Source of the DNA: Flavonifractor sp. An10
GTDB taxonomy: Bacteria; Bacillota; Clostridia; Oscillospirales; Oscillospiraceae
NCBI RefSeq assembly: GCF_002161215.1
Contig: NZ_NFMB01000003.1
Location: forward strand, 186,001-250,000
DNA: 64,000 nt
Direction of reading: 5' to 3'
In this document: in pieces, positions 63,675 to 64,000 of the stretch
How positions within the stretch are numbered: the first letter of the stretch is position 1
Layout: each line of letters starts with the position of its first letter
Position numbers and translations under genes: made by a program
The notes under the pieces: generated by a model
What the model was told of the DNA's origin: nothing
The model's input: the letters and a program-made list of their open reading frames with translations, nothing else
Database searches by the model: none

Positions 63675-64000
63675 TTACTCAAGTTGGCTTGGTAGATAGT
63701 CAAGGGTGCTATCATTCAGTCGACGTTTGTGTTCTCTCCAATATGGCATATATTGGTCTAAGATCGCCGTGAATTCAGGACCATGGTTATGAACTTTCAA
63801 GTGCGCAAGTTCATGTAAGATTACATATTCTAAACATTCAATCGGTTTTTTTGCTAATTGAAGGTTTAGCCAAATTTTCTTACTGGTAGGGTTACAGGTT
63901 CCCCATTTGGTCGTCATATATTTGCTTTGCCAACTGCTACAGTAAAGCCCCGTAGTTTTCTCCCACTTGGGAAGATATTTCGCCACTTCCTGCTTCAAGA
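63675..64000 (-). CDS. YgjP-type (DUF45) metallopeptidase, C-terminal part
   Basis: Partial; the gene continues past the window end. Visible residues include KYMTTKWGTCNPTSKKIWLN and the zinc motif ILHELAHLKVHNHGPEF, diagnostic of the YgjP/SprT-like family, normally about 230 aa. The DNA is clearly AT-richer than the rest of the window. Such genes are often next to type I restriction-modification genes, so a defence or mobile region may begin here; that is an inference. Confidence 0.85.
   Translation of the reverse strand, partial: LKQEVAKYLPKWEKTTGLYCSSWQSKYMTTKWGTCNPTSKKIWLNLQLAKKPIECLEYVILHELAHLKVHNHGPEFTAILDQYMPYWREHKRRLNDSTLDYLPSQLE

Noticed and set aside
63158-63715. Minus-strand 185-codon frame overlapping the spore-protein gene
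   Set aside because: It spans the hairpin terminator and the composition junction, has no recognisable domain and is opposite a gene with clear family motifs.

Overview
The window is high-GC DNA (coding DNA visibly rich in GCC, GGC and CTG codons) with the gene content of a strictly anaerobic, spore-forming Firmicute. The best fit is an Oscillospiraceae-type gut clostridium (Flavonifractor/Intestinimonas/Lawsonibacter neighbourhood; inferred from gene content, not searched). The main signs are a trimeric [FeFe]-hydrogenase, YlbJ and a small acid-soluble spore protein, an HrcA/CIRCE heat-shock operon, and the selenium-linked purine-catabolism gene set found in gut clostridia.

Layout. 0-0.4 kb: start of serC (minus). 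0.6-9.7 kb: two hydrogenase-related operons. The first holds DRTGG, an RsbW-like ATPase, a sensor-type [FeFe]-hydrogenase homologue, a second DRTGG protein and a PHP protein. The second holds hydC, a HATPase, a thioredoxin-like ferredoxin, hydB and hydA, behind a promoter overlapped by a near-perfect Rex operator. 9.8-22 kb: housekeeping and accessory genes (Vat-type acetyltransferase, M24 peptidase, DegV, TetR, DUF4180, YlbJ, a frameshifted GH3 lipoprotein, rnr, secG, an ABC exporter). 22.1-37.9 kb: ridA, a purine permease, a YheO/DauR-type regulator, ssnA, ygfK, a fused xanthine dehydrogenase, ygeX, ygeY, ygeW and arcC. Together these look like an anaerobic purine/urate degradation island that ends in pyruvate, ammonia and ATP from carbamoyl phosphate. 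38.9-43.8 kb: CIRCE-controlled hrcA-grpE-dnaK-dnaJ. 43.9-50.7 kb: a PMT-type mannosyltransferase with an embedded discoidin-like domain, a PHP phosphatase, rpiB, a small inserted XRE/membrane-protein module, proA and proB. 50.9-57.8 kb: trmL-pgk-tpiA-gpmI-eno (lower glycolysis). 58.3-63.1 kb: a split methionine synthase and a MetF fusion. 63.2-64 kb: a spore-protein gene with an abnormal 3' end, then AT-richer DNA with a partial YgjP-type metallopeptidase, probably the edge of a mobile or defence region.

The most unusual signal is between the genes. At least five genes (the PHP gene at 3.4 kb, ssnA, pgk, tpiA, eno) have one end duplicated (28-87 nt) around a short, hairpin-rich, GC-rich segment. 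At each locus a short inverted copy of the gene's own sequence lies at the segment edge, giving the order X-T-X'-L-X-T. The segments share sequence blocks and show compensatory changes in their stems. The duplicated gene tails differ almost only at synonymous positions. A second hairpin family sits after the M24 peptidase gene, ygeX and the mannosyltransferase. A third, AT-rich inverted-repeat family sits inside five operons and supplies the stop codons of three genes.

Regulation readable from sequence: a Rex site on hydCBA; CIRCE on hrcA; an identical 15-bp near-palindrome upstream of both the ssnA and ygeX promoters, lying between the divergent regulator gene and ssnA; a probable TetR operator; and duplicated operators around the XRE gene. 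No tRNA, rRNA, CRISPR array or recognised riboswitch class was found.
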